DNA from: an uncultured Elusimicrobiales bacterium
GTDB lineage: Bacteria > Elusimicrobiota > Elusimicrobia > Elusimicrobiales > Elusimicrobiaceae
Assembly (NCBI GenBank): GCA_944324095.1
Contig: CALUUY010000005.1
Location: 1 to 48,283, forward strand
Direction of reading: 5' to 3'
Length of the DNA stretch: 48,283 nucleotides
How positions within the stretch are numbered: the stretch's first letter is position 1; every line of letters starts with the position of its first letter. A program made the translations under genes and the position numbers. Of the stretch, positions 37,061-45,556 are shown piece after piece. The notes under the pieces are model-generated. The model made no database searches, was not told the DNA's origin, and saw nothing but the letters and a program-made list of their open reading frames with translations.

Positions 37061-38735
37061 AACCAAAGAAGAATGTAAAATTTGGAAAGATATTGCCGTG
37101 GTGGTGGACGTCCTTCGCAGTGCTACCACCGTTTGCCAGCTGTTGCAGGCGGGCAAAAAGGACATTTTGATTTTTGAAAACGTAGAGCGGGTGGTAGCTT
37201 TTAAAAACGAATATCCGCAGTGCGAAGTGTATTCGGAGCTGGAGTTTCCGGCCGGGTTTGAACATAAGGATAATTCTCCGGCTTTGGCTTCCAAAGCCAA
37301 CCCCAATATCCCTGCCTTGGTGGTTACTACGGCCGGCACCAAAGCTGTTTTTGCGGCCCGGCAGGCTTACCAAATATTTATGGGTGGTTTTTGTAACTTT
37401 TATGCGTTGGCAACCCATTTAAAAAGCCAGAATAGAGATGTGTTGTTAATCCCCAGCTCTTTGTTTGGCAATCCGGAAGATGCGGAAGACTTTTTGTGTG
37501 TGAACGCAATGAAAGATTTTTTACAGGGATTTGGCAATGCAGAAGCGACGGCCGCTGAGGTAAAGAACACAATCCGCTATATAGAATTTGTGAAAAACGG
37601 CCCCAAAACCGCCAAACAAGACGCCGAGATTGCTTTGCGTGTAAACGGCTTGCCCGTTATTGCCGCTATGCAGTTTAAAGAAGGGGAAGATTTTGCCGTA
37701 TGTACGGCTTATGGAATGGAAGCCCCCCGTTCTTGCGGGCAGGAACCAAAAGTAACTATGCCTTCTTTAGAAGGGGGGTTGGCTTCGGCGCAGCCGGCTG
37801 CTGCCCCCGTGCAGGAAAAAACTTCCACTTCCAGCAAGTTAACCGGTTTGCTGCGCGGTTTTTTTAATACCGTAAAAAAGGAAGAAGAAGATTTAAAGGC
37901 TGATTTGTCCAGTAGCTTACATAAAAAGCCCGAGTATGCCGGCACCAATAAGCCGGTTATGGATAGAGTGGATGAGCTGTTGCAACAGGGAGAGGCCTCT
38001 TCAGCGCAAGTGGTGGCGCAACCGTCTTCTGCTTTAGCTGCAGGCACGCCCCAAACTGGAAAAAAGAAAAAAGCCATTGTGCTTTTTTCCGGCGGGTTAG
38101 ATTCTACCACTTGTTTGTATTGGGCCTTGAATGAAGGTTATGAATGTGAAGCTATAACCGTTACTTACGGCCAACGGCACGACCGGGAAGTGGTATCGGC
38201 GGAGTTTATTGCCAAAAAATTGGGTGTTAAACTGCATAAAGTGGAGCTTAATTTCCCGTGGCTTAAAAGCAGCTCGCTGGTGGATAAAAGCCAAGTTCTG
38301 CCGGATTTAACCTTGGAGCAAATAGAAGGGAGTGGTATTCCTTCTACCTACGTTCCGGGGCGCAACTTGATGTTTTTGTCCATCGCGGCTTCGCTGATGG
38401 ATTCTGTGGGGGCCTGTGCTATTGTGGCAGGGCCTAACGCGGTGGATTTTTCGGGTTATCCGGATTGTACCCCGGCGTTTTTTAAAGCCGCGGCCGAAGC
38501 CATCAACCGCGGTACCAAAATGGGTGTAAGCGAAGGGGTGGAAGTGTTAGCGCCGCTTATGCGCTTGTCTAAAACGGACATCGTGCGGATGGGTGCCAAG
38601 CTGAAAGTACCTTTTGAGCTTACGTGGAGCTGCTATGCCGGCGGCCAAAAACCGTGCGGCCATTGTGACTCTTGCAAATTGCGCGCCAAAGGCTTTGCCG
38701 AAGCCGGTATCAAAGACCCTGCCGTAGAAGGCTAG
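37041..38735 (+). CDS. queC: ComB-like domain fused to QueC (7-cyano-7-deazaguanine synthase)
   Basis: 564 residues in one frame. Residues 1-235 resemble 2-phosphosulfolactate phosphatase (ComB): VVVDVLRSATTVCQLLQAG, FEHKDNSP where ComB has FD-x-GNSP, and VVTTAGTKAV where ComB has TTNGT. Residues 235-345 are a low-complexity, Ala/Ser/Lys-rich linker. Residues 345-564 are QueC, with the PP-loop FSGGLDSTTCLYWAL, ITVTYGQRHDRE, PSTYVPGRN, and the zinc site CGHCDSCKLR. QueC makes preQ0 from 7-carboxy-7-deazaguanine for queuosine or archaeosine-type tRNA modification. The fused ComB-like part has no obvious place in that pathway. No stop or frameshift occurs between the parts. Confidence 0.85.
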   Translation: MNVLIAKTKEECKIWKDIAVVVDVLRSATTVCQLLQAGKKDILIFENVERVVAFKNEYPQCEVYSELEFPAGFEHKDNSPALASKANPNIPALVVTTAGTKAVFAARQAYQIFMGGFCNFYALATHLKSQNRDVLLIPSSLFGNPEDAEDFLCVNAMKDFLQGFGNAEATAAEVKNTIRYIEFVKNGPKTAKQDAEIALRVNGLPVIAAMQFKEGEDFAVCTAYGMEAPRSCGQEPKVTMPSLEGGLASAQPAAAPVQEKTSTSSKLTGLLRGFFNTVKKEEEDLKADLSSSLHKKPEYAGTNKPVMDRVDELLQQGEASSAQVVAQPSSALAAGTPQTGKKKKAIVLFSGGLDSTTCLYWALNEGYECEAITVTYGQRHDREVVSAEFIAKKLGVKLHKVELNFPWLKSSSLVDKSQVLPDLTLEQIEGSGIPSTYVPGRNLMFLSIAASLMDSVGACAIVAGPNAVDFSGYPDCTPAFFKAAAEAINRGTKMGVSEGVEVLAPLMRLSKTDIVRMGAKLKVPFELTWSCYAGGQKPCGHCDSCKLRAKGFAEAGIKDPAVEG

Positions 38736-38736
38736 T

Positions 38737-39072
38737 ATGTGGAAATACTACGGCTTTTTAATGGGTGCCATTTTGTGCGAAATTATTGGCACCAATGCGC
38801 TTAAAGCCACCCAAGGTTTTACTAAGCTGTGGCCGGCTGTAATAACGGTGTGCGGGTACGCGGCGTCTTTTTGGTTGTTGGGAATGACCTTAAAAGGAAT
38901 GGCACTGGGAGTAGCGTATGCCATTTGGGCCGGGGTGGGTATTGTGCTTACGGCGCTGTTAGCCTTTATTATTTTTAAGGAAAGACCAGACGTCCCGGCT
39001 ATGCTTGGTATGGGGCTTATTATAGCGGGAGTAGCGGTTATTCATTTATTTTCTAAAACTGTTGGAAGCTGA
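38737..39072 (+). CDS. Small multidrug resistance (SMR) exporter, EmrE/SugE-like
   Basis: 111 residues with four membrane helices. The membrane-embedded glutamate of SMR proteins is E15 in MGAILCEIIGTNALKAT. Other landmarks: GYAASFWLLGMTLKGMALGVAYAIWAGVGIV and GMGLIIAGVAVIHLFS. Proton-coupled export of quaternary cations or guanidinium. Directly 1 nt behind queC. SugE versus EmrE subfamily is unclear. Confidence 0.88.
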   Translation: MWKYYGFLMGAILCEIIGTNALKATQGFTKLWPAVITVCGYAASFWLLGMTLKGMALGVAYAIWAGVGIVLTALLAFIIFKERPDVPAMLGMGLIIAGVAVIHLFSKTVGS

Positions 39073-39081
39073 GGTGAAAAG

Positions 39082-39588
39082 ATGAAAAAGATTGTTTTTT
39101 GTTTGATTCCTTTTATAGCCGCAGGGTTGTGTTTGGCGGGGGAAGAATCTTCCCAGCCGGTGGCAGCACAACAAACAACCCAAGCGCAACCCAAAGAACC
39201 GAACACGGTGGCCAAAGTATTGCCTGTTTTTGAAAGCGAAAAAGAGGCTAAAAAAGCTTTTAAAGAACGCCGCAAGCGGATTAGTAAATTGGTAAAGCAG
39301 TACAAAAAGGCCAGCGCGCAAGAAAAGCCGATAATTAAAGAAGAACTGTATCAAATTGTGTCTGAAAGTATGGATTTAGGCCTTACCAGTATGAAAACCC
39401 GCATTGCCCGCCAAAAAGCTAATTTGGCGCGGTGGGAAAGCAAACTGGCGGAAAGTGAAGCTCAGTGGGACGAATTAAAAGCCCAGCGGGTTGAGGATTT
39501 ACTTTCTGGCGAAGCGGAGCGCAAATACAAATTGGCACAAAAGGCCTGGAAGCAAGAAATGAAAGACCGCAAAAAACAAATGGATTAA
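39082..39588 (+). CDS. Exported coiled-coil protein, unknown
   Basis: 168 residues. Signal peptide (IVFCLIPFIAAGLCLA), a Gln/Ala/Pro-rich linker, then a strongly charged, almost entirely helical segment (about 55-168: KEAKKAFKERRKRISKLVKQYKKA..., WESKLAESEAQWDELKAQRVEDLL, AERKYKLAQKAWKQEMKDRKKQ). The layout suggests a periplasmic coiled coil that may bind peptidoglycan or nucleic acid. No family recognised. Last gene of the rlmN operon, GAGGTGAAAA site. Confidence 0.65.
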   Translation: MKKIVFCLIPFIAAGLCLAGEESSQPVAAQQTTQAQPKEPNTVAKVLPVFESEKEAKKAFKERRKRISKLVKQYKKASAQEKPIIKEELYQIVSESMDLGLTSMKTRIARQKANLARWESKLAESEAQWDELKAQRVEDLLSGEAERKYKLAQKAWKQEMKDRKKQMD

Positions 39589-39612
39589 CCCCGGCTTGCT
39601 CCGGGGTTTTTA
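39587..39612 (+). terminator. Terminator of the rlmN operon
   Basis: AACCCCGG-CTTGCT-CCGGGGTT with a T run. Confidence 0.88.
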
Positions 39613-39820
39613 TTTGCCGGTTAAAATGAAATGTTACCTGCAAAAATACGCCCATTTCCTGCCTCTGATTTTGTCCTTTGGACGTAAATCCCTAGAAGCT
39701 AAACTTTTCATTTTATTTGTAAGGAGTAAAGGGGATGGCAAGATTTTAAAAAACCAACTATATTTTTAAACCAAAAAAACGAAAATGATTGAGGTGCAGC
39801 ATTGTGCGCCGCCCTAGATG

Positions 39821-39849
39821 AAAACCCCCGTTTATAAAACGGGGGTTTT
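39821..39849 (-). terminator. Terminator of the ACT-domain gene
   Basis: A 13-bp stem AAAACCCCCGTTT / AAACGGGGGTTTT with a 3-nt loop, 20 bp past the stop. It also works in the plus direction. The region 39613-39820 between the two terminators holds no recognisable gene. Confidence 0.85.
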
Positions 39850-39868
39850 GTGTAAAAAGAAAGGTTGT

Positions 39869-40282
39869 TTAACTATTAAACAGCCCGCTGCTTTCCAAAG
39901 CGTTTAAGGCTTTGGCAATGTCGTTTACTATAATTACCCAGCGGCTCATACCGCCTTCCATAGCGGCGCCGTAAATGGTGGTAATGTTGATGCCTTGTTT
40001 AAATAACACGGCGCCAATGTCGCGGGCTAGGCCTACGCGGTCTTTAACGTCCAGGCAGATGGCGTCCGTCTTTACGCTGGTAAAGCCGGCCTTGGTCAGC
40101 GCGTGGCTGATTTCTTCGTCATACTTGACGGCAATTCTCACCACGGCAGCGTCATAGCGAACGTCCTGAGAAATCGCAATAATGTTTACGTTTTCCCGCA
40201 CAAAAAGCTCGGCAAAGTTTTTCAGCGCGCCGGGTTCATTCATTAAAAATACGCTGTATTGTTTTATCACATTGATAGACAT
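39869..40282 (-). CDS. Double ACT-domain protein
   Basis: 137 residues consisting of two ACT domains (about 5-68 and 72-137). ACT pattern elements: SVFLMNEPGALKNFAELFVRENVNI and KDRVGLARDIGAVLFKQGINITTIYG. It would sense an amino acid or similar ligand, possibly regulating a pathway in trans. Such paired ACT proteins occur in many anaerobes. The ATG follows AAAGGGG. The minus-strand TGCTATAAT (40326-40334) is a good extended -10. Confidence 0.85.
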   Translation of the reverse strand: MSINVIKQYSVFLMNEPGALKNFAELFVRENVNIIAISQDVRYDAAVVRIAVKYDEEISHALTKAGFTSVKTDAICLDVKDRVGLARDIGAVLFKQGINITTIYGAAMEGGMSRWVIIVNDIAKALNALESSGLFNS

Positions 40283-40325
40283 TCAAACCCCTTTCAAACA
40301 ATAAACGTTTTTGGCATTTACTTTC

Positions 40326-40334
40326 ATTATAGCA
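40326..40334 (-). promoter_or_regulatory. Extended -10 promoter of the ACT-domain gene
   Basis: On the minus strand TGCTATAAT, a consensus extended -10, about 45 nt upstream of the start codon. Confidence 0.6.
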
Positions 40335-40387
40335 CAAAAGAAACGCCTTCCCTGTTTTTTAGTAACAAACAAGAAAATTTGCCATTT

Positions 40388-41164
40388 TTAACGGGCCAAA
40401 ATATTTTTCATTTCCGTGTGAATTTTGCCGTTAGAAGCCAAAATTTCACGGCCAAAATCCTGCATTTTGGGCCATTTTTTGCCGTTAAAATCAGTAACTT
40501 TACCGCCGGCTTCGGTAAGGATGAGTGTGCCGGCAGCCACGTCCCACGGGTTTAAATTTTGCTCCCAGTATCCGTCCAGCCGGCCTGCTGCCACCCAGCA
40601 TAAGTCCAACGCGGCTGAACCTAGGCGGCGCACATCGTGGCAGGCCCGCAGAAAGTTTTCAAACCGGGTGAGCAGTTGCGGCATAATCTCGTTGCGGTTA
40701 TAGGGAAAGCCCGTTACCAAAAGTGCTTCGTGCACTTTTTTTACTTGAGATACGTGTATTTTTTTGCCGTTTAAGGTCGCCCCTTTGCCTTTTTGCGCCA
40801 GAAACAATTCTTGTGTAATGGGGTTTAATACGCCCCCCAGTATCACTTGGTTTTTATGAAACAACGCAATGGAAATACTGCATTGGGGAAAAGTGTGGGC
40901 AAAGTTGGTGGTTCCGTCTATGGGGTCAATTACCCAAGTATAGGGGGAACCGGTGTTTTTGCGGGCGTTTTCTTCGCCCAAAAAATCGTGCGAGGGAAAT
41001 GCTTTTTTTATAACACCTATGGCGGCTTTTTGGCTGGCCAAATCGGCCTCGGTTACCAAGTTGGCTTCGGCTTTTAAGCGGTAACCCACTTTACCAAAGC
41101 GGCGGCGGACGGCTTTGCCCGCCGTTTCTAAAGCCAGTTTAAGTGTTTGCATTTCAAGGTTCAT
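40388..41164 (-). CDS. suhB: Inositol monophosphatase family protein
   Basis: 258 residues. Metal and phosphate motifs: GEENA (loop with Glu), WVIDPIDGTTNFAH (about 77-90) and WDVAAGTLILTEAGG near the C-terminus. Hydrolyses inositol-1-phosphate or related sugar phosphates or PAP; in E. coli SuhB also binds transcription complexes. Starts 4 bp inside the end of the nuclease gene. Confidence 0.92.
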   Translation of the reverse strand: MNLEMQTLKLALETAGKAVRRRFGKVGYRLKAEANLVTEADLASQKAAIGVIKKAFPSHDFLGEENARKNTGSPYTWVIDPIDGTTNFAHTFPQCSISIALFHKNQVILGGVLNPITQELFLAQKGKGATLNGKKIHVSQVKKVHEALLVTGFPYNRNEIMPQLLTRFENFLRACHDVRRLGSAALDLCWVAAGRLDGYWEQNLNPWDVAAGTLILTEAGGKVTDFNGKKWPKMQDFGREILASNGKIHTEMKNILAR

Positions 41165-42639
41165 TTTTTTAAGTCCAATACTTCGGCGTTTTTTAGTTTG
41201 TCTTCCAAATATAGCATTGCTACGCAGTCGTCTTCGTTGTACATTAATACTTTTTTAAGCAGCTCGTCATTACCGGTTTTAAGCCAGTTGATAAAATAAA
41301 CCATACTGTCCATAGCGCCGCAGTCGTCTTGGCGCCATTTGAATCCAAAGGCCGGGGCCGCCGCCTTGAGCGAAAAGCTGGGCGCCGGCAGGTAGAAGGC
41401 TTTGTTTACGGCTACTTTTAAGTCAAAACAAATATCGCACAACGCGTTTAATTTGGCGGCGTCTTGCGGGTATTTGGCAGCCAGGTTACGCATTTTTTTA
41501 ACTTCGTATTCCGTCCAGTGGTAGAGGGCGGTGTTATTAAAGTCCTGCACGTAATCGTAAAATTGTTCAAAAATGCGGATTTCTTCTTCCGGCGTTTTTG
41601 CTACAAAGCTGATGTATTTGTTTTCTTCTTTATCCCAAATGCCAATTAGATAGACAAAAGAAACATTGTTTTTGGTGAAAGTTTCCGTGGCTTCAAAGTC
41701 AAAATACAAATTGCGCTTTTTGGCCGGGGGCGGAAAGTGCCCCGCTTCGCGCAGAACAGGTTTGTTATGCAGATAAGCTTGGGAATTGTAATAAGCGTCT
41801 TGCGCGTAGGGCTCTTCCAGAATGGTTTTTAAAAAATTTAAATCGGCCTTAGCTACATCGTCCGTGGTAAAGATGCCGTTTATTTTTAAGGCTTGGCGCA
41901 TTTGGGCGCTTAGAGCCGGCAGCATTTGCAAATCTTTGGTTTGCGCCACTATTTTATTGGCGTATATCCGCCAAGGGGAATTGGCTGCCTTGGGCGGTTT
42001 GTGGGCTTCGGGGCGGGCTTTGCCGTCCCGTATTAAACGCCAGAATGCCAGCTCCTGGCCGAGGCGTTCCTGGTGATCGCGGTAATCTACATCAATGGTT
42101 TTGTCTTTTAAAAACACGCGGGTTTGATAGGGGGTAAACCCCTGTACGCTGCCTAAAATGCGGTTAAGCAGGCTTACCTGCAGGGCGTAATGTTCTTTTA
42201 AATCGTGTGCGCGTTTAAATTGAAAAATACGGTAATACCAATCCCCCAGTTTGCTTTTTGCGTCCGTGCTTTTTACCAGCAAATTGATGCTGCCGTACAC
42301 ATTTTCCGGCAGGTTCCACAGCACGGCGTTGGCAATGGCGCTTTGGCCTTCCAACATAGCTTTGAGGGTATTTTTAAAACGGTCGGCTTCGGTTTCGCCG
42401 GATACAAATACCACTTGGGGGAATTCTTCTTTAATCCAAGCGTCGCGGGCGTTTCGGTCGGTGCGGACTTTTAGGTTTTCGTAACGGTTTATTTCGTTTA
42501 CGGCTTCTTCTTTGGGGGCGTGGAAGAAACACCAAATACCAAAGGGGTCTTCTAACAAAGAAAACATTTTGGAGGCGTTAAAATCCTGTTTGCCCGGGGT
42601 ACGCCCGGCCGAAAGGGTATTGTATAGGCTTTCTAACAT
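41161..42639 (-). CDS. TM0106-type RecB-like nuclease with RNase H-like exonuclease domain
   Basis: 492 residues. An N-terminal RecB/Cas4-like region (about 1-195) in which the family's D-x-K is not evident (RIFQFKRAHDLKEHYALQ), a middle helical region, and a C-terminal RNase H-like (YprB) exonuclease with YFDFEATETF, ALYHWTEYEVKKM and LMYNEDDCVAMLYLE, that is an intact DEDD set. The likely role is DNA or RNA processing. There is no ribosome site; TAAAAT (42649-42654, minus) is 9 nt from the ATG, so the transcript may have almost no leader. It is divergent from the EIIA gene. Confidence 0.78.
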   Translation of the reverse strand: MLESLYNTLSAGRTPGKQDFNASKMFSLLEDPFGIWCFFHAPKEEAVNEINRYENLKVRTDRNARDAWIKEEFPQVVFVSGETEADRFKNTLKAMLEGQSAIANAVLWNLPENVYGSINLLVKSTDAKSKLGDWYYRIFQFKRAHDLKEHYALQVSLLNRILGSVQGFTPYQTRVFLKDKTIDVDYRDHQERLGQELAFWRLIRDGKARPEAHKPPKAANSPWRIYANKIVAQTKDLQMLPALSAQMRQALKINGIFTTDDVAKADLNFLKTILEEPYAQDAYYNSQAYLHNKPVLREAGHFPPPAKKRNLYFDFEATETFTKNNVSFVYLIGIWDKEENKYISFVAKTPEEEIRIFEQFYDYVQDFNNTALYHWTEYEVKKMRNLAAKYPQDAAKLNALCDICFDLKVAVNKAFYLPAPSFSLKAAAPAFGFKWRQDDCGAMDSMVYFINWLKTGNDELLKKVLMYNEDDCVAMLYLEDKLKNAEVLDLKK

Positions 42640-42739
42640 CTTAATTCTATTTTATATCTTTTGTAAGCGGAAGGGAAACGCTTTTTTGGCGTCTTGCCAA
42701 GCGCGGCAGATATTTGTTAACATAAAAATTCGAGAGATT

Positions 42740-43216
42740 ATGTCAGTTAAAGAGCATAAATTTAATTTAGGTAGTTTGCTTTCTCCCGCTAAGATTTTAG
42801 TGGAAAAGGAAAGCGTAACCAAAACGGCGCTTATTAAAAAATTGATAGACGCTGTTTGCCAGGGGGAACCCAAACTGGACGGGGCTGATATTTTGGCCCA
42901 AGTCTTAAAGCGGGAAGAAGGCATCAGCACCACCTTAGATACAGGCCTTTCCATTCCGCACGCCCGTTTGGAAGAAATAACAGACTTCAAGGCCGCTTTG
43001 GCGGTTTTGCCTTCCCCGGTGCAAGATCCGGTAAATCCCAACTTATCTATAAAAGCGATGTTTTTGTTTCTGTCGCCTGCTAAACCGGTGTTTTTCCAAA
43101 AACATTTGCAGATATTGTCTTCCTTGGCGGAGACGTTTAAGCCGGAATTTATAGATGAGTTGATTGCTTTGGGTGAACCGGCCCAAATTTTTGCCCGGCT
43201 GGAAGGACAGCGTTAA
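42740..43216 (+). CDS. PTS EIIA domain protein, fructose/nitrogen type (PtsN-like)
   Basis: 158 residues. Active-site histidine H74 in GISTTLDTGLSIPHARLEE and the conserved core AMFLFLSPAKPVFFQKHLQILSSLAE. Start ATG 42740 (weak GAGAG); the frame is open far upstream on the antisense of the nuclease, and that part is not homologous. Stand-alone EIIA-Ntr-like proteins regulate transporters by phosphorylation state. It lies 3 bp before a permease gene, so it is likely to control it (inference). Confidence 0.88.
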   Translation: MSVKEHKFNLGSLLSPAKILVEKESVTKTALIKKLIDAVCQGEPKLDGADILAQVLKREEGISTTLDTGLSIPHARLEEITDFKAALAVLPSPVQDPVNPNLSIKAMFLFLSPAKPVFFQKHLQILSSLAETFKPEFIDELIALGEPAQIFARLEGQR

Positions 43217-43219
43217 ACA

Positions 43220-45247
43220 ATGTCTTCATCATCTTCTTCGTCGCAAAGTCCTTTGCGCGTAAAAAAAGTGGTTGTTATTACAACGGCCATGCTCACGTTT
43301 ATTCCTTTTTGGAAAGCCGCCGCTATTGTGTTGTGTGATTTTGGCTCCAGCGCGTTTTATGCGGGCGGTATTGCTATGCGGGCCTTTGGGCCGGCTTTTC
43401 CGTGGTATATTTTGGCGGTGATGTTGTTTGCAGGCCTTTTGCTGATGTTAGAGCTGGAGGCCTGTTCTTTATTTGTACGCGGGGGAGCGTATAAAATTGT
43501 ACGGGAAGGCTTGGGCGACAGGATGGCTAAGCTGGCGGCTTCCGCCTTGGTGTTTGATTTCCTGCTTACGGGGCCTATCAGCGCGGTAACAGCGGGGCAT
43601 TATTTGGGGGGATTGGTTAACTCGTTTTTAACACAGTTTGGGGCTTCGTTTCATTTGCCGGAAGGCGGGTTTGCGGTAGTGTTTGGGCTGCTGGTAACGG
43701 GGTATTTCTGGCGGCAAAATGTAAAAGGGATAGAAGAGTCCAGCTCTAAAAGCGCCAAGATTATTGCCTTTTCTTTAGCGGTGTGTTTTTTGCTGGCAAT
43801 ATGGTCTTTTATTACCATAGCTTTGCAAGGGGCGCATATCCCGCCTACTCAGTTGGATTTTGCCCCCGGGGCATTGGGTTGGGCCGGTAAGATAGACTGG
43901 ATGAAAGCGGTGGGATTATTGGGGATGATGATGGCGTTTGGGCATAGTATTTTGGCCTTGTCTGGTATTGAGACGCTGTCGCAGGTGTACCGGGAAATTG
44001 AATATCCCAAAGCACAGAACTTAAAAAAAGCGGCCTTGCTTATCTTTATTTTTGCGTTATTGTTTACGGGCGGGTTGACGTTTTTGTCTGCCGTAATCAT
44101 TCCGCCGGATTTAATTGCCAGCAAATACGGGGATAATTTACTTTCCGGGTTGGCTATGTCTATGGCGGGGCCGGGGTTGCTAAAGCTGCTGATGCAAACC
44201 TTGGTGGTGGTGGCGGGTGTGGTGATGCTTAGTGGAGCGGTAAACACATCGCTTATCGGCTCTAACGCGCTGATGAACCGCATTGCCGAAGATGGTATTT
44301 TGACGGATTGGTTCCGTAAAATCCACCGCAAATACGGCACCACGTATCACGTTATTCACTTGATTGCGGCTTTGCAGGCGGTAATTATTATCGTCTCCGG
44401 CGGGAATGTGTATTTATTGGGTGAGGCGTATGCGTTTGGGGTAATGTGGTGTTTTGTGCTGGAAGCGGCGGCCATTATCGCCCTTCGCTTGAAGCGCAGA
44501 GGGGAAAAAAGGGATTTCTTGTTTCCGCTTAATATCCGTTACGAAAATTTCTACATTCCTGTGGGGCTTGGATTATTAAGCCTGTTTTTGCTGTCCATAG
44601 CGGTAGTAAATTTGTTTACCAAATCTATCGCCACGGTGGCGGGTATTTCTTTTACGGTATTTTTGTATGCGGTGTTTACGCTTTCGGAACGGCTCAACGC
44701 CAAGAAGGCCAACACAATGTTTGAAGAAGGGTATAGAGAACGGGTAAACGCGCAAACCGCCTTGGATTTAAAGGACGCGTTGGATGATTTATCCCAGCCC
44801 AACCGCGTATTGGTGGCCGTAAAAACGCCCGAACATCTTTATCACCTAGAGGAAACCCTGCGCACCGTCAACCCGGATGATACGGACGTGATTGTTTTGT
44901 ATTCCAAACCCGTGGAAAACCTGCTTTACCGGCAGGATATGCGTTCTGCCGCGGTGGACGAGCACGAGTTGTTTACCCAAGTTATCTTTTTAGCTGAAAA
45001 ATACGGCTTGCCCATTACGCCCGTTATGGTGCAGTCTAACGATGCTTTTTATGCTATTGCCCAAGTGGCGGCGGTGGCAGACGCCAAGGAAATTATTATG
45101 GGGGTTTCCGGCCTGCACGGCGCCCAAACGCAAATGGAGCGTATTGTAATGGCGTGGGGGGCGGTAAAAGAGCGGGAACTCAAACACCCTGTAAAAGTAC
45201 GTATTTTGTGGGAAGGACGTGAAATTTCCTACGGTTTTACCAACTAG
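43220..45247 (+). CDS. APC-superfamily amino acid permease with UspA-like C-terminal domain
   Basis: 675 residues. A polyserine N-terminus (MSSSSSSSQSP) and about 12 membrane helices (about 18-490) of APC type (DFGSSAFYAGGIAMRAFGPAFPWY, FGHSILALSGIETLSQVYREIEYP). A cytoplasmic tail (about 520-675) resembling the universal stress protein fold follows: RVLVAVKTPEHLYHLEETLRTV, VIVLYSKPVE, and a nucleotide-type glycine loop GVSGLHGAQTQMERIVMAWG. The substrate is unknown. With the EIIA gene 3 bp upstream, the pair would make a transporter regulated by phosphorylation and nucleotide. Confidence 0.82.
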   Translation: MSSSSSSSQSPLRVKKVVVITTAMLTFIPFWKAAAIVLCDFGSSAFYAGGIAMRAFGPAFPWYILAVMLFAGLLLMLELEACSLFVRGGAYKIVREGLGDRMAKLAASALVFDFLLTGPISAVTAGHYLGGLVNSFLTQFGASFHLPEGGFAVVFGLLVTGYFWRQNVKGIEESSSKSAKIIAFSLAVCFLLAIWSFITIALQGAHIPPTQLDFAPGALGWAGKIDWMKAVGLLGMMMAFGHSILALSGIETLSQVYREIEYPKAQNLKKAALLIFIFALLFTGGLTFLSAVIIPPDLIASKYGDNLLSGLAMSMAGPGLLKLLMQTLVVVAGVVMLSGAVNTSLIGSNALMNRIAEDGILTDWFRKIHRKYGTTYHVIHLIAALQAVIIIVSGGNVYLLGEAYAFGVMWCFVLEAAAIIALRLKRRGEKRDFLFPLNIRYENFYIPVGLGLLSLFLLSIAVVNLFTKSIATVAGISFTVFLYAVFTLSERLNAKKANTMFEEGYRERVNAQTALDLKDALDDLSQPNRVLVAVKTPEHLYHLEETLRTVNPDDTDVIVLYSKPVENLLYRQDMRSAAVDEHELFTQVIFLAEKYGLPITPVMVQSNDAFYAIAQVAAVADAKEIIMGVSGLHGAQTQMERIVMAWGAVKERELKHPVKVRILWEGREISYGFTN

Positions 45248-45277
45248 CTGTTTTACCTGAGTGTTGTTTTTATAGCC

Positions 45278-45306
45278 CGCGCAAAGAAAAAATCTTTGCG
45301 CGTTTT
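45278..45306 (+). terminator. Terminator of the EIIA-permease operon
   Basis: CGCGCAAAGA / TCTTTGCGCG with an AAAAA loop and TTTTATTT tail. Confidence 0.88.
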
Positions 45307-45512
45307 ATTTAGTTAAAATCTCCAATCCTGTGTTTTTAAATCCTTAATTTCCGTTTGGAATAATGAAAAAGGGGTTTCACATAAATCTCTCTCCCTAAAG
45401 AACAAAACATTTTTTAAGTTTTGGTGGGCGTGCTTTTTATAGGCTGCCAGTTATAGGTTTGATTGGGTGGAGGGAAGAGGTTTTTTAGGGCCCTTTTGTA
45501 CTAATACAAAAA

Positions 45513-45542
45513 ATAGGCCCACCTGTTTACAGGCGGGCCTAT
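45513..45542 (-). terminator. Terminator of the DJ-1/PfpI gene
   Basis: A 13-bp stem with one mismatch (ATAGGCCCACCTG / CAGGCGGGCCTAT), loop TTTA; the minus strand continues with TTTTTT. Confidence 0.87.
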
Positions 45543-45556
45543 GAACGTACCAGAAA

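Larger units (their letters stand above)
45248..45556. other. Intergenic region between convergent genes
   Basis: 309 bp with two terminators: plus strand at 45278-45306 and minus strand at 45513-45542. The middle part is AT-rich, has no ORF of note, and nothing else was recognised. Confidence 0.6.
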
